The notes under the pieces are model-generated. The model saw only the letters and a list, made by a program, of their open reading frames with translations. It did not search any database and was not told the DNA's origin. The position numbers and the translations under genes are program-made. This document shows positions 17,913 to 26,230 of a DNA stretch of 64,000 nucleotides, in pieces. Each line of letters starts with the position of its first letter. Within the stretch, counting starts at the first letter, position 1. Source of the DNA: Mesorhizobium_B sp035998495 (GTDB taxonomy: Bacteria > Pseudomonadota > Alphaproteobacteria > Rhizobiales > Rhizobiaceae). The stretch lies in assembly GCA_035998495.1 (NCBI GenBank), contig DASYHP010000021.1, positions 62,001-126,000 of the forward strand, in the 5' to 3' direction.

Positions 17913-19079
17913 ATGCAAATAGCACTGATTGGGATTTCTGCTATCGTCAGCTTATCGTTTGGTGCACCTGCTCACGCGACCGGCGCTGCATCCAATGACT
18001 GCCTTCGAAACATTGTTGAAGCGGCCATTCGGCCGGTCATCGAAGAGCACGACATACCCGGAATGGCTGTGGCGGCGATCGCTCAGGGAAAGCGATACGT
18101 CTTCAACCACGGCCTGGCTTCGAAAGAGAGCGCACAGAAGGTCACCAACGACACGATCTTCGAGATCGGCTCGATCAGCAAGACGTTCACTGCCACGCTG
18201 GCGTCATATGCCCAGGAGCGTGGAACCCTATCTCTCTCCGACAAGGCGAGCAAACACTTGCCGGCTCTTTCGGGCGGCAGCTTCGACCAGATCAGCCTCC
18301 TCGATTTGGGTACATATGCAGCCGGCGGCCTGCCGCTGCAGTTTCCGGACGAGGTCACGGACCAAGTGTCGATGATCGATTTCTACAGAAGCTGGCATCC
18401 AGATTACGCGCCAGGCACCCACCGGCTTTATTCGAACCCGAGCATTGGGCTGTTCGGGCACCTCGCTGCCCGGAGCATGGGTGAGCCTTTCGATGAACTG
18501 ATGGAGCAGGAGCTCTTCCCGAAGCTGGGGTTGACCAGCACCTTCATCAACGTGCCCGAGGACCGGATGGACGATTACGCATACGGCTACTCAAAGCAAG
18601 GAAAGCCCATTCGAGTGAGCCCAGGCGTTCTGGCCTCCGAAGCCTACGGGGTGAAGACCACCGCGGCCGACCTGATCGAGTTTGTTGTGGCGAACATGCA
18701 CGGCCCGGGGCTGGACGAAGCGCTTCAGCGGGCGATCACTGCAACACACACCGGGCACTACCAAGTGGGCGACATGGTTCAGGGATTGGGATGGGAGATG
18801 TACGCTTACCCGACGGACCTCGACCGGCTGCTCGCGGGCAACTCGACGGCCGTCGTGCTGAATGCCAACAAAATAAAGAGGCTCGACCCACCACTTGCTC
18901 CCCGAGAAGACGTGTTGATCAACAAGACTGGCTCGACGAACGGGTTTGGCGCTTACGCTGTCTTCGTGCCGGCCAAAGGGATCGGCGTGGTGATGCTGGC
19001 GAATAAGAACTACCCCGTCCCAGCTCGCGTGAAAGCCGCGCACCAGATACTGATCGCGCTTGGCGGTCAGTTCGACTGA
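17913..19079 (+). CDS. ampC: Class C beta-lactamase
   Basis: A 388-residue serine beta-lactamase exported to the periplasm (signal peptide about 1-22, cleavage after PAHA). The three active-site motifs are present: SISK (S87 and K90), YSN (173-175) and KTG (338-340). ATG at 17913 gives the normal AmpC length and a clean signal; ATG at 17835 has a better ribosome site but adds 26 unusual residues. The enzyme hydrolyses penicillins and cephalosporins. The divergent AmpR-like gene predicts inducible expression. A related esterase or carboxypeptidase is less likely given full motif agreement. Confidence 0.88.
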   Translation: MQIALIGISAIVSLSFGAPAHATGAASNDCLRNIVEAAIRPVIEEHDIPGMAVAAIAQGKRYVFNHGLASKESAQKVTNDTIFEIGSISKTFTATLASYAQERGTLSLSDKASKHLPALSGGSFDQISLLDLGTYAAGGLPLQFPDEVTDQVSMIDFYRSWHPDYAPGTHRLYSNPSIGLFGHLAARSMGEPFDELMEQELFPKLGLTSTFINVPEDRMDDYAYGYSKQGKPIRVSPGVLASEAYGVKTTAADLIEFVVANMHGPGLDEALQRAITATHTGHYQVGDMVQGLGWEMYAYPTDLDRLLAGNSTAVVLNANKIKRLDPPLAPREDVLINKTGSTNGFGAYAVFVPAKGIGVVMLANKNYPVPARVKAAHQILIALGGQFD

Positions 19080-19142
19080 GATGCAGCTAGGTTGCCATCA
19101 GCGGAGCCGAAGGTCCGCCGTCCTACCCCAGAGTTCCCGGCC

Positions 19143-19390
19143 GCGAGCCGGATGCGAATGCCACCAGGCGCCAAGCTCGCGCCATCCGGAACGCATTCTC
19201 CGCGATCCAGCTCGTCGCGCCTGAAGGCGGATCATATGCCGCCGAAAGCGACTACCGCCTTGTCGATTGGCACACGTTCTTCTTGGGGGCAGAACTATCC
19301 GGGATTGCTCGCTGCGGAGCGCCGATACCATCCTGACAATCTCTTTACATCTCACCACACGCTGTCGGAAGCGAGGTGTAGCGCTCCCGC
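19143..19390 (+). pseudogene. C-terminal relic of a berberine-bridge-type FAD oxidoreductase
   Basis: In one frame the translation reads ...IQLVAPEGGSYAAESDYRLVDWHTFF; after a shift near the TTCTTCTTGGGGG run (about 19285-19295) it continues in the next frame as WGQNYPGLLAAERRYHPDNL. Joined, these give the conserved C-terminal BBE motif, where a Tyr/Asp-rich strand is followed by W-(F)FWG.NY..L...K..YDP..LF. The rest of the gene is missing. Confidence 0.65.
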
Positions 19391-19425
19391 TTGCCAGAAG
19401 CGCATACAAACCAGGAGCTCGAGAA

Positions 19426-19839
19426 ATGCTCGTTCGAATATGCCTTTGGAAGCGGATCGCTTTCACCATCCTCACCGCGACAATGGCCACGGCCGCAGAC
19501 GCGGAAGACTGCTGCGGCCCCGGCAGCCCCTTCGTGATGGGCGAGGCCTATCCCGAAAAGGCGGCGACCTGCGAAACGATTGGGGACTGGATCGACAGCG
19601 CGCCGGACACAGACAATCGCGTGAGCCTGGCCATTCGGGGCAAGCTTATTGACGTGCAATGGGACGGGGCGCTGGCTTATCTCCTCATGTGTGATGCGCC
19701 CGGCGTACAGGTGCTGTGCGTCACCTACAGCAAGGATGGCCGCGAGATCGGCGATATTGTGCTGTTCGGCGGTGGGTACAGCCGGGCGGGCGAAAAGCAG
19801 ATCATGCTCGATCCCTGTCTTGCCTCCCTGGTTGACTAG
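19426..19839 (+). CDS. Putative secreted cysteine-containing protein, unknown function
   Basis: A 137-residue protein with an AGGAG ribosome site six bases before ATG 19426. Residues 1-26 form a signal peptide (cleavage near TAADA-ED). The mature part has several Cys (CC at about 29, later C in TCETIG, MCDAPG, LCVTYS and DPCLAS) and predicted beta strands, suggesting a small disulfide-bonded periplasmic protein. I do not recognise the family. It may be a lone survivor among relics on both sides. Confidence 0.6.
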   Translation: MLVRICLWKRIAFTILTATMATAADAEDCCGPGSPFVMGEAYPEKAATCETIGDWIDSAPDTDNRVSLAIRGKLIDVQWDGALAYLLMCDAPGVQVLCVTYSKDGREIGDIVLFGGGYSRAGEKQIMLDPCLASLVD

Positions 19840-19844
19840 GCAGA

Positions 19845-20052
19845 ACTCCTAGCTCGGCGGATGGCCGCACCTCGGTACACGTCTCACCAGCTTGGTTGAG
19901 CATGATGCAGACGAGGGTCACGATGTGGAGGTCTGCGAGCGTTTGTGGCAGGCGTTCGTAGTCGCGCACGAGACTGCGGAAGCGGGTGGTCTAGCCGAAG
20001 GTTCGCTCGATGACCCAGCGTCTGGGCAGAAGCACGAAGCCGCGGTTGAGGG
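19845..20052 (-). mobile_element. IS5-family transposase, C-terminal relic
   Basis: On the minus strand the translation contains FVLLPRRWVIERTFG, then a stop (TAG, plus-strand 19991-19993), then TTRFRSLVRDYERLPQTLAD. This is the DDE-domain C-terminal signature RRW.(V/I)ERTF(G/A)W of IS5-family transposases, with the expected Trp replaced by an amber stop. No inverted repeats are evident. Confidence 0.75.
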
Positions 20053-20057
20053 GGCTG

Positions 20058-20240
20058 GCCATAGCGGTGCTGACCGACGAACAGTGGGCAGCGCTTGCGC
20101 CGATGGTGGAGGCGTGCGGGCCACATGCGAAGGTGCCGCCCTCTGAGTTGCGGTGCACGGTGGAAGCGATCCTGTAGCGCCTTCAAAACGGGGCCGAGTG
20201 GCGGGCTGTGCCGGCCGAGCTTGGACCATGGTGGAAGGGC
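20058..20240 (+). mobile_element. IS5-family transposase, N-terminal relic (DUF4096)
   Basis: The translation AVLTDEQWAALAPMVEACG, then ELRCTVEAIL-stop-RLQNGAEWRAVP, then LGPWWK is the typical N-terminal half of an IS5-family transposase. The in-frame TAG at 20175-20177 replaces the conserved Trp of IL(W)R. The relic breaks off at about 20235, where the SRPBCC fragment begins on the other strand, so it probably marks the insertion that destroyed that gene. Confidence 0.75.
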
Positions 20241-20249
20241 GACGTGAGC

Positions 20250-20607
20250 CGCTACCGAAGCCGGTATGGCGAAACGCCATCTGCGTGCCGCGCCGCTCCT
20301 CTTCAAACGTCACCACGACCAGCGTCTCTGGGCCGAGCGCATCGCGCTCGCGCTGAGCCAACGTGAAGACGAGCCGATGCGGTTCATTGACGTCCAGGAA
20401 CCTTCCATTGTCCGAGCAGGCGTTCTCTCCCGAATTGTAGCCCACCCGCCAAGCGGCGCCTTTCTTCGGCTCCAAGTCGCACAGCGTGACGGTGAAGCTC
20501 GGGGGCGCGCACCACCCCGAAAATTCCTTGCAGCCGTCACCCGCACAGCCTGCGTAGCCTTTTGGTTCTGATTGAATCTCAACCCGTAAGAAGCAGCGGC
20601 TGCTCAC
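20250..20607 (-). pseudogene. Truncated SRPBCC (AHSA1-like) domain protein
   Basis: The minus-strand translation has the core of an AHSA1-type SRPBCC domain: W.APPSFTVTLCDLEPKKG, then AAWRVGYNS, VNEPHRLVFTLAQ, ETLVVVTFEEE and FRHTGFGS. The family's N-terminal strand and helix are missing or replaced by an unrelated Cys-rich leader. The C-terminal helix is cut off at about 20250 by the IS5 relic. It is therefore a fragment and probably not functional. Confidence 0.7.
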
Positions 20608-20657
20608 CGGTGCCCGATCACGAGGCGATCGGGCGCACTTGTTAGATTCTGTCGTTC

Positions 20658-21104
20658 TCAGATGAGGGCCGCCGCCCAGGTCGCGCTGTCGGTCACCTGC
20701 TGCACGCCCGTGAAGCGCTCGCCATCATAGCTCCAGAAGTGCGCGAACGCTGCGCGCACGGGTTTGCCGGTCGGCTTGGCGGTGCCCATGTACCAGCCAC
20801 GCCCGATCAACACGTCGCCGCCATCGTACATGCGGTCCACCTGCGGGCCTATCTGGAAGTACTCGCCGACCGCGCTCCAGCCCTGGCCGATCATCACGTC
20901 TAAACCCTCGTAGACTCGGCCGAACCCATGCGGCAGGCCAGCCGTCAGCTCGCCGCGGAAGTTGGGCGAAAGAAGACGGTAAAGCACCTCGACGTCGCCG
21001 GTTCGAAGCGCGACATAAAGCTGTTCGCCCTTGGCCAGGATGTCGGACGATCCGGCGCCCTTGGCGCTCGCGGTCGGGGCTGGCTGCACGGTGGTCATAT
21101 TCAT
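20658..21104 (-). CDS. NTF2-like / SnoaL-type protein
   Basis: A 148-residue cytosolic protein of the NTF2-like fold (cone-shaped alpha+beta barrel): a helix around 22-45 (DILAKGEQLYVALRTGDVE), then LLSPNFRGEL and the C-terminal strands with FAHFWSYDGERFTGVQQVTD. Families with this fold include polyketide cyclases and ketosteroid-isomerase-like enzymes; the substrate is unknown. A GC-rich hairpin (about 20610-20632) follows the stop. It may once have been in an operon with the SRPBCC gene. Confidence 0.82.
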   Translation of the reverse strand: MNMTTVQPAPTASAKGAGSSDILAKGEQLYVALRTGDVEVLYRLLSPNFRGELTAGLPHGFGRVYEGLDVMIGQGWSAVGEYFQIGPQVDRMYDGGDVLIGRGWYMGTAKPTGKPVRAAFAHFWSYDGERFTGVQQVTDSATWAAALI

Positions 21105-21213
21105 CTGATGCTTTCTGGTGATGAACAGGAAGATGCGCTTGGGCCAATTGATTGACCAATAAAATGATCAAAGAAAGGAAATCAGCGCCGTGAATATTCT
21201 AGCCGGTGTTGAT

Positions 21214-21411
21214 CTATGCGCGTTCGAAGTGTTCGTAGCCGCCGTATCCGCTGTTCACGCGCTGCTTGGCTGTGGTGAGCCACCGCTCAATCAGCTCGTC
21301 CCAGGCGCCGGACTGGAACCGCGCCTCCTGCTCGTGGGCAGCCTGGGCGATGAGCTCAGGGTCCGTCAGCCACCAAGCGGCACCCGCGTTGTACATCGCC
21401 ACGACTTCCGC
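21214..21411 (-). pseudogene. C-terminal relic of a VapE-type primase/helicase protein
   Basis: Short minus-strand frame reading AEVVAMYNAGAAWWLTDPEL followed by an EQEARFQSGAWDELIERWL-like helix. This matches the C-terminal part of virulence-associated-E proteins (W(W)L.D.EL...A..EQ..R...D.W...I), which are phage or satellite replication proteins. A stop codon lies just upstream in frame, so only the relic is left. It suggests past contact with a prophage or satellite element. Confidence 0.55.
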
Positions 21412-21783
21412 CTAGGATTGGTCGCGATCAGGTGCGATTGCTTGCAGGTCTATGCTGCCGCACCGCACAGGCCAGAAGCGCAGGTTGCCGGTCTCGTCGC
21501 GCAAGTTTGTGTCTGGGTTCGCGACACATTGCCACCTCGTGCGGCGCACCGAGCGCTAGCCCCTATCGGGAAGCACCCGTCGATGTCAGCAACACCCAAC
21601 AGCAGCACAACGTGCTCAACCCGGTCATGCGCTTCGATGCGGACCACCTCGGCGCGGAGCACCTGAAGCGCGGTTTCGGATCGTGGTCTCGGAGGAGAGT
21701 CAATAAGAGGAAAGGATTCTTTGTGGTTGCGTGCGGAGACGAAGAGCTCAGCTCGTTTGGCCAAGACATGCGCCTCCCGAGCT
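21412..21783. other. Stretch without a recognised gene
   Basis: About 370 bases between the VapE relic and the LysR relic. Short frames are open on both strands but none gives a recognisable peptide. No repeat or hairpin stands out. Confidence 0.4.
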
Positions 21784-22113
21784 CAACTCGATCTGGCCGG
21801 GCAGATCCTAATCCTGATCTCCCACCGGTACCCGTCGCGGATTCGGATCGATGAGGCCTTTGAGCATGCGGGCTTGGGCATGACCGCGCGCGTCGAGACC
21901 GCAATGATGGCGGCGGCGTGCGGCGGGGTCGAGGCCGGGCTGGGTATCGCTCTCGTCAACGCGCTCATGGCCGCCGAATTCTCGTCCGCAAAGCTTGTGA
22001 ACGTGCCATTCCGTCCCGTGATCAAGAACCGTTTCGGCATCCTCCTGCCGCTAGGATCAGGCGGGATCTCTGGCAATCTTGCCCAACGCTCCGCCCTCCG
22101 TAGTAGAGGCTGA
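21784..22113 (+). pseudogene. LysR effector-domain relic
   Basis: The translation LDLAGQILILISHRYPSRIR, then DEAFEHAGLG, RVETAMMAAACGGVEAGLGI and ALVNALMAAEF is the second half of a LysR substrate-binding domain. The DNA-binding half is missing, and the normal C-terminus is replaced after GILLPLGSGG by unrelated residues. It cannot act as a regulator. Confidence 0.7.
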
Positions 22114-22417
22114 GCCTGCGAGAAACGCGTCGTCTAGTTGTCGGTGCCAGGAGGGCTCCAGCACTTGTTCCAGTGAAGTGGCGCCAGTTGCACGCAGCGC
22201 AGGCACCACCTCCTCTCGCCATTGGGCTGATCACGCATAGCACTGCCGCCCGAGTTTGACCGCAGAGAGGAGACCTCTGTCCTGCGCCGGAAGCGGCATC
22301 GGGACCGTCGCCACCTGATCTGTAGCAAGCGGCGAGGGCCCATTCTGCGTTCAGCCTGTTCAGTTTACATCCTTTGTGGGTTGCGCTGATCGGGCGGCCG
22401 TGGTTTGCTGAAAGGAC
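22114..22417. other. Leader region upstream of the TPP riboswitch, no gene
   Basis: About 300 bases. A minus-strand frame runs through it and across the riboswitch, which argues that it is not a gene. The promoter of the thiamine-type operon should lie in the last 80 bases, where AT content rises (TTCAGTTTACATCC around 22363), but no clear -35/-10 pair can be fixed. Confidence 0.4.
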
Positions 22418-22508
22418 GACAGGGGTGCTCCGTATTGCCGGGGCTGAGAGCGTGGCGTCAAGCCGCGAAACCCTCAAGCTGATCTGGGTAATACCAGCGG
22501 AGCGAGGC
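22418..22508 (+). promoter_or_regulatory. TPP riboswitch (THI element)
   Basis: The conserved THI elements occur in order: ACAGGGGTGC (22419-22428), GGGGCTGAGAG (about 22440-22450), ACCCTCAAGCTGATCTGG (about 22470-22487) and GTAATACCAGCGGAGCGA. The pyrimidine-sensor arm with CTGAGA and the pyrophosphate-sensor arm with CTGATCTGG..TAATACCAGC are both intact. It lies only a few bases before the start of the ykoF-like gene, so control at translation initiation is likely. High TPP should turn the uptake operon off. Confidence 0.93.
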
Positions 22509-22513
22509 GGATC

Positions 22514-23122
22514 ATGTTCTCCGGCGCACAAGTTGCTCTTTATCCAATGACGGACGATTTCGTCCGCGTCATCCTCGGTTCGTTAAGCGCGCTCGACCCC
22601 TATCGAAGCGCTTTCCGGATCGAGACCGACGACATCTCCACCCTCCTGGTCGGGCCGCCGGAGATGCTGTTCCCTGCCATGCGCGACCTGCATGTCGCGG
22701 CGTCCCGCGACGGCATGCACTGCGTCCTCTCGGCGACCGTTTCACGCGGCTGCCCAGGCGAGCCGGACGATCCGATCTGCACGCCCATTCAGGGGGCGGG
22801 CAACCACCTCCCGCTCGTCGAGCGGGTATTGCAGGCCCGCGCGGCAGTCGAAGGCGCGCCGCGTATGGGGCAGCAGGTGGCCGCGCAGTTCTCGCTCTAT
22901 CCGCTCGGCGGGGTCGAGCACATGGACGAGATCTACGGCTGCATCGATTTCCTGAAGACCTCAGGCACCTTCGAACGATCGAAGAAATTCTGCACCGAGC
23001 TGCGCGGCGATGCAGGCCCGGTATTCGCCGCGGTCGGCGAGGCGTTCCTGCGCTTCGGCTCGCCTGAAGGCCACGTTGCTCTCGATTTGACGGTATCGGC
23101 GAACAGCCCGAGCTCGCACTGA
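22514..23122 (+). CDS. ykoF: YkoF-type thiamine/HMP-binding protein
   Basis: A 202-residue protein with two tandem ferredoxin-like halves (about 3-85 and 105-195), each starting with a similar strand (GAQVALYPMTDDF; AAQFSLYPLGGVEHMDEI). This is the layout of the YkoF family, which binds thiamine or its pyrimidine (HMP) moiety. It is first in the riboswitch-controlled operon and lies just upstream of the permease gene. It probably acts as a cytosolic ligand-binding helper of the transporter. Confidence 0.85.
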   Translation: MFSGAQVALYPMTDDFVRVILGSLSALDPYRSAFRIETDDISTLLVGPPEMLFPAMRDLHVAASRDGMHCVLSATVSRGCPGEPDDPICTPIQGAGNHLPLVERVLQARAAVEGAPRMGQQVAAQFSLYPLGGVEHMDEIYGCIDFLKTSGTFERSKKFCTELRGDAGPVFAAVGEAFLRFGSPEGHVALDLTVSANSPSSH

Positions 23123-23154
23123 GCTTGGCGCGGCACCCGCCGGCGGTTCGCGAC

Positions 23155-23958
23155 ATGCGCCCTCGCTCAACTGGCCCCGCGCGTCGGCTGAAGGCGGCGA
23201 TGGCTCAAGCCGGACCGGCACTGCTCGCGGTCGGCATGCTGATCCTGGCCTGGCAGCTTTACGCCCAATTTTCCGGCATCCAGCCGACCACCCTGCCGTC
23301 GCCCTCGCGCGTCGTGGCGCAGGCGGTGCTGCATCGGGGCGCGCTGCTCGAGAACGCCATCCCAACGATCCGCGCCACGCTGCTCGGCTTCGCCTGTTCG
23401 CTCAGCGCAGCCTTCATCTTCTCCATCCTGATCGATTTCCACCGGCCGCTGCGGCGCGCTCTGTTTCCCGTATTCATCATCAGCCAGACCTTGCCGCTGG
23501 TGGCCATCGCGCCGCTCGTCGTGCTCTGGTTCGGTTTCGGGCTTACGCCGAAGATTATGCTGGTCGCCCTCGTCACCTTCTTTCCGATGCTGGTGGCGCT
23601 GGTGCAGGGCTACGAGTCGACGGAAGCGGAGATCGAGGTGTTGCTGCGCTCGATGGGCGCCTCGCGCCAGCGGGTGTTCGTTTCGGCGCGGCTGCCCTCG
23701 GCCCTGCCCTATTTCTTCGCTGGCCTCAGAATCTCGATCACCTATGCGGTGGTCGGCGCGATCTTCGCCGAATACGCCGGGGCGGCGAAAGGGCTCGGCA
23801 TCTACATCCTCAACGCCAAGAACAATTTCCGCCCGGACCTCGTTCTGGCGGCGGTCGGCGTCAGCGCAGCCCTTACCCTGATCCTATTTGGGGCGACGGT
23901 CCTCATCCAGCGCCTCGCCATGCCTTGGGAGCGGGCCGGGGCGGAGAACGCGCGATGA
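23155..23958 (+). CDS. thiX: ABC transporter permease for HMP/thiamine precursor
   Basis: About 267 residues with six hydrophobic helices and the permease EAA-like loop (EVLLRSMGASRQRVFVSARL). The frame opens with TTG at 23125; ATG at 23155 (MRPRSTGPARR) is the more likely start. It is of the SsuC/ThiX class of permeases. Gene order ykoF-permease-ATPase-binding protein under a TPP riboswitch indicates uptake of the thiamine pyrimidine moiety or a base-degraded thiamine. The stop overlaps the ATPase start by four bases. Confidence 0.88.
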   Translation: MRPRSTGPARRLKAAMAQAGPALLAVGMLILAWQLYAQFSGIQPTTLPSPSRVVAQAVLHRGALLENAIPTIRATLLGFACSLSAAFIFSILIDFHRPLRRALFPVFIISQTLPLVAIAPLVVLWFGFGLTPKIMLVALVTFFPMLVALVQGYESTEAEIEVLLRSMGASRQRVFVSARLPSALPYFFAGLRISITYAVVGAIFAEYAGAAKGLGIYILNAKNNFRPDLVLAAVGVSAALTLILFGATVLIQRLAMPWERAGAENAR

Positions 23959-24722
23959 CGCCGCCCCGGCTGGAGTTGCGGAACGTCCGCAAGGCTTTCG
24001 ACGATCTCCAGGTGCTGGCCGACATCTCGCTATCGGTGCGGGCCGGCGAGTTCGTCTCCATTCTCGGCCCGTCGGGAGCCGGCAAGTCGACCCTCTTCCG
24101 GCTGCTCATCGGCGGCCTCGATCCCGACTGCGGCGAGGCGCTCTTCGATGGCGCGCCGATCAGGGACAGCCGCACGCGCTTCGCCTTCATGCCGCAGCGC
24201 GACGCCTTAATGCCCTGGCGGCGCATCCTTGACAACGCTACCTTGGCCCTTGAAGTGCAGGGCGTGAGGCGGCGAGAGGCGCGCGAGCGCGTCCTGCCGC
24301 TGCTCCCCGAATTCGGGCTGCAGGGCTTCGAGCGTCACTACCCCTCGCAGCTGTCCGGCGGCATGCGGCAGCGCGCAGCGCTGTTGCGCACGGTCGTGCA
24401 GAACCGCGACATGCTGCTGCTCGACGAGCCCTTCGGCGCGCTCGACGCTCTGACCCGGGCGGGCATGCAACGCTGGCTTGAAGAGATGTGGGAGCGCCAT
24501 CGCTGGACGGCGCTCCTCATCACCCACGACGTGCGCGAGGCCGTGTTTCTGTCCGACCGCATCTACGTCCTTTCGGAGAGGCCGGCCCGCATCCTGCGCG
24601 AGTTTTCTGTGCCGCTCCCCCGCCCGCGAGCGCTCGCCGACCTCGGGACGGCGAGCGCCGTCGAGACGGATATCCTCAACACCCTCCTCATCAAGGTAGC
24701 CGCCGAAAGGACATCACCATGA
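23955..24722 (+). CDS. thiZ: ABC transporter ATP-binding protein for HMP/thiamine precursor
   Basis: A 255-residue ABC ATPase: Walker A GPSGAGKST at 38-46, Q-loop near 80 (MPQRDALMPW), signature LSGGMRQR at 133-140, Walker B MLLLDEPFGALD and the H-loop ITHD following it. It is of the SsuB/TauB/ThiZ class. Four-base overlaps on both sides couple it to the permease and the binding-protein genes. Confidence 0.9.
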   Translation: MTPPRLELRNVRKAFDDLQVLADISLSVRAGEFVSILGPSGAGKSTLFRLLIGGLDPDCGEALFDGAPIRDSRTRFAFMPQRDALMPWRRILDNATLALEVQGVRRREARERVLPLLPEFGLQGFERHYPSQLSGGMRQRAALLRTVVQNRDMLLLDEPFGALDALTRAGMQRWLEEMWERHRWTALLITHDVREAVFLSDRIYVLSERPARILREFSVPLPRPRALADLGTASAVETDILNTLLIKVAAERTSP

Positions 24723-25738
24723 GCCTCCTCACCCGCCGACAAGCCTTGGCTCTGGCGCTCGCTGTCGGGCTCGCATCCGCTGGCCCGGCCTCGGTGCAGT
24801 CGAACCTCCAGAAGGTCACCGTGGCGCTCGACTGGACGCCGAACACCAATCACGTCGGCCTCTATGTCGCCCGCGACAAAGGCTTCTACACCGAGGCCGG
24901 GCTGGACGTGGAGATCCTGCCCTACGCCGACACAAGCTCGGGCACGCTTATCAGCAACCGTATCGCCGATTTCGGCGTCACCGGGGCACTCGGCTTCTTC
25001 TCGCAGAAAGCGGCCGGCGCCGACCTCAAGGCCGTCTACGCCGTGGTGCAGACGGAGACGGGGCGGCTCGTCTTCAACGCTTCGCGCACCGACATCCAGA
25101 GCCCGAAGGATCTCGATGGGCTCACCTATGGCGGCTTCGGCAGCAATTGGGAGAAGACGCTGATTGCAACCCTCATCCGCAAGGACGGCGGCAGGGGCGA
25201 ATTCGAGATTGTCACGCTCGGCACCTCCGCCTATGAGGCGCTGGCCAACGGCGCGGTCGATTTCACGCTCGAGGTCTACACTTGGGAGGGCGCGAAGGCG
25301 GAGCTGGAAGGACGGCCGCAGCGCGCGTTCCGCTACGCCGATTACGGCGTGCCTGACCAGCACACCACCTTCGTTGCCTCCAGCGAGGCGTATCTGTCGA
25401 AGTACCCGGACAGGGCCGAGGCCTTCGTGCAGGCCACCCGGCGCGGATACGAATATGCGGTCGAGCAACCGGAGCAGGCGGCCGAGGTCCTGGTCGCCGC
25501 CAACCGCGACATCCTCACCGACCCGGCGCTGATCCACGCCTCATTGAAGGCACTCATCGACGGACATTATCTGCGCAACGCCCAGGGCGTCATCGGCACG
25601 ATCGATCCCGCCAAGATCGAGGTCATGGGCGGATTCCTGTACACGTCTGAGATCCTGCGCGACGCCGATGGATACGTGTTGAACGAACGGCCGGACTTCT
25701 CCAGCTACTTCACCAACGTCTATCTTGCCGGACATTAG
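24719..25738 (+). CDS. thiY: NMT1/THI5-like periplasmic substrate-binding protein
   Basis: A 339-residue binding protein with a twin-arginine-like or Sec leader (MSLLTRRQALALALAVGL). The mature part begins KVTVALDWTPNTNHVGLYVA, the conserved start of THI5/ThiY proteins that bind formylaminopyrimidine or HMP. It delivers the ligand to the ABC permease. It is the last gene of the riboswitch-controlled operon; its start overlaps the ATPase stop by four bases. Confidence 0.9.
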   Translation: MSLLTRRQALALALAVGLASAGPASVQSNLQKVTVALDWTPNTNHVGLYVARDKGFYTEAGLDVEILPYADTSSGTLISNRIADFGVTGALGFFSQKAAGADLKAVYAVVQTETGRLVFNASRTDIQSPKDLDGLTYGGFGSNWEKTLIATLIRKDGGRGEFEIVTLGTSAYEALANGAVDFTLEVYTWEGAKAELEGRPQRAFRYADYGVPDQHTTFVASSEAYLSKYPDRAEAFVQATRRGYEYAVEQPEQAAEVLVAANRDILTDPALIHASLKALIDGHYLRNAQGVIGTIDPAKIEVMGGFLYTSEILRDADGYVLNERPDFSSYFTNVYLAGH

Positions 25739-25931
25739 GATAGGGCCGCAGCGGATCATGCAACGCTGTGAAACGATCCCGGCTCGGGATGAACATCACG
25801 ATCTGACATTTGGCGCGCGCGGTCCAACCCGGTGGCAGGACAAGAGCCTTTTCGATAGTGAGCTGAGGATTGGGTTTCGCGTCGGCAGCGGGTGTGATTC
25901 AAGCTCGTGATGTGGGCAGAGCCGTGGCCGG

Positions 25932-26230
25932 ATGGCCGAGATCGCGGGTAAGACCAAGCGCTACCCCTCCGATCTGACGGACGAGGAGGGGAGCGGATCG
26001 CGCCCTTGATGCCCAAGCCTGGGCGGTGGGGCCGGTCGCGCGAGATCGCGTTTCGCGAGGTAATCAACGCCGTGCGCTATCTCGTGCGCTCCGGCTGCGG
26101 CTAGCGCATGCTGCCCGTCCATTTTGGCCATTGGCGCACCGTCTACGGCTGGTTCCGGGAGCTGGCGCGCCGTTCCCTCATGCTCGACCGGGAGCGAGCA
26201 GGGCACCAGGCATGGGGTCCGCGCTCCTTG
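25932..26230 (+). mobile_element. IS5-family transposase N-terminal relic, frameshifted
   Basis: Reads MAEIAGKTKRYPSDLTDEE, then a frame change, then RIAPLMPKPGRWGRSREIAF, EVINAVRYLVRSGCG, a TAG stop (26102-26104) in place of the conserved Trp, then RMLPVHFGHWRTVYGWFREL. This is a common IS5-subgroup transposase start. The middle and C-terminus are missing. An inverted-repeat-like end (GTGATTCAAGCTCGTGATG, about 25892-25910) precedes it. Confidence 0.8.

Noticed and set aside
20574..20648. attC-like look: GTTAGAT core at 20641 with AATCTCAAC about 70 bases upstream
   Set aside because: The inner sequence forms two separate hairpins (AGCAGC/GCTGCT and CCCGATC/GATCGGG) instead of one attC stem, the left core has an extra base, and no other cassette site is nearby.
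22022..22531. Minus-strand frame of 169 codons
   Set aside because: It crosses the TPP riboswitch and the start of ykoF on the other strand, and its translation is not recognisable.
24563..25537. Minus-strand frame of 324 codons
   Set aside because: It is the complement of the ThiY-like and ThiZ-like genes; no homology of its own.
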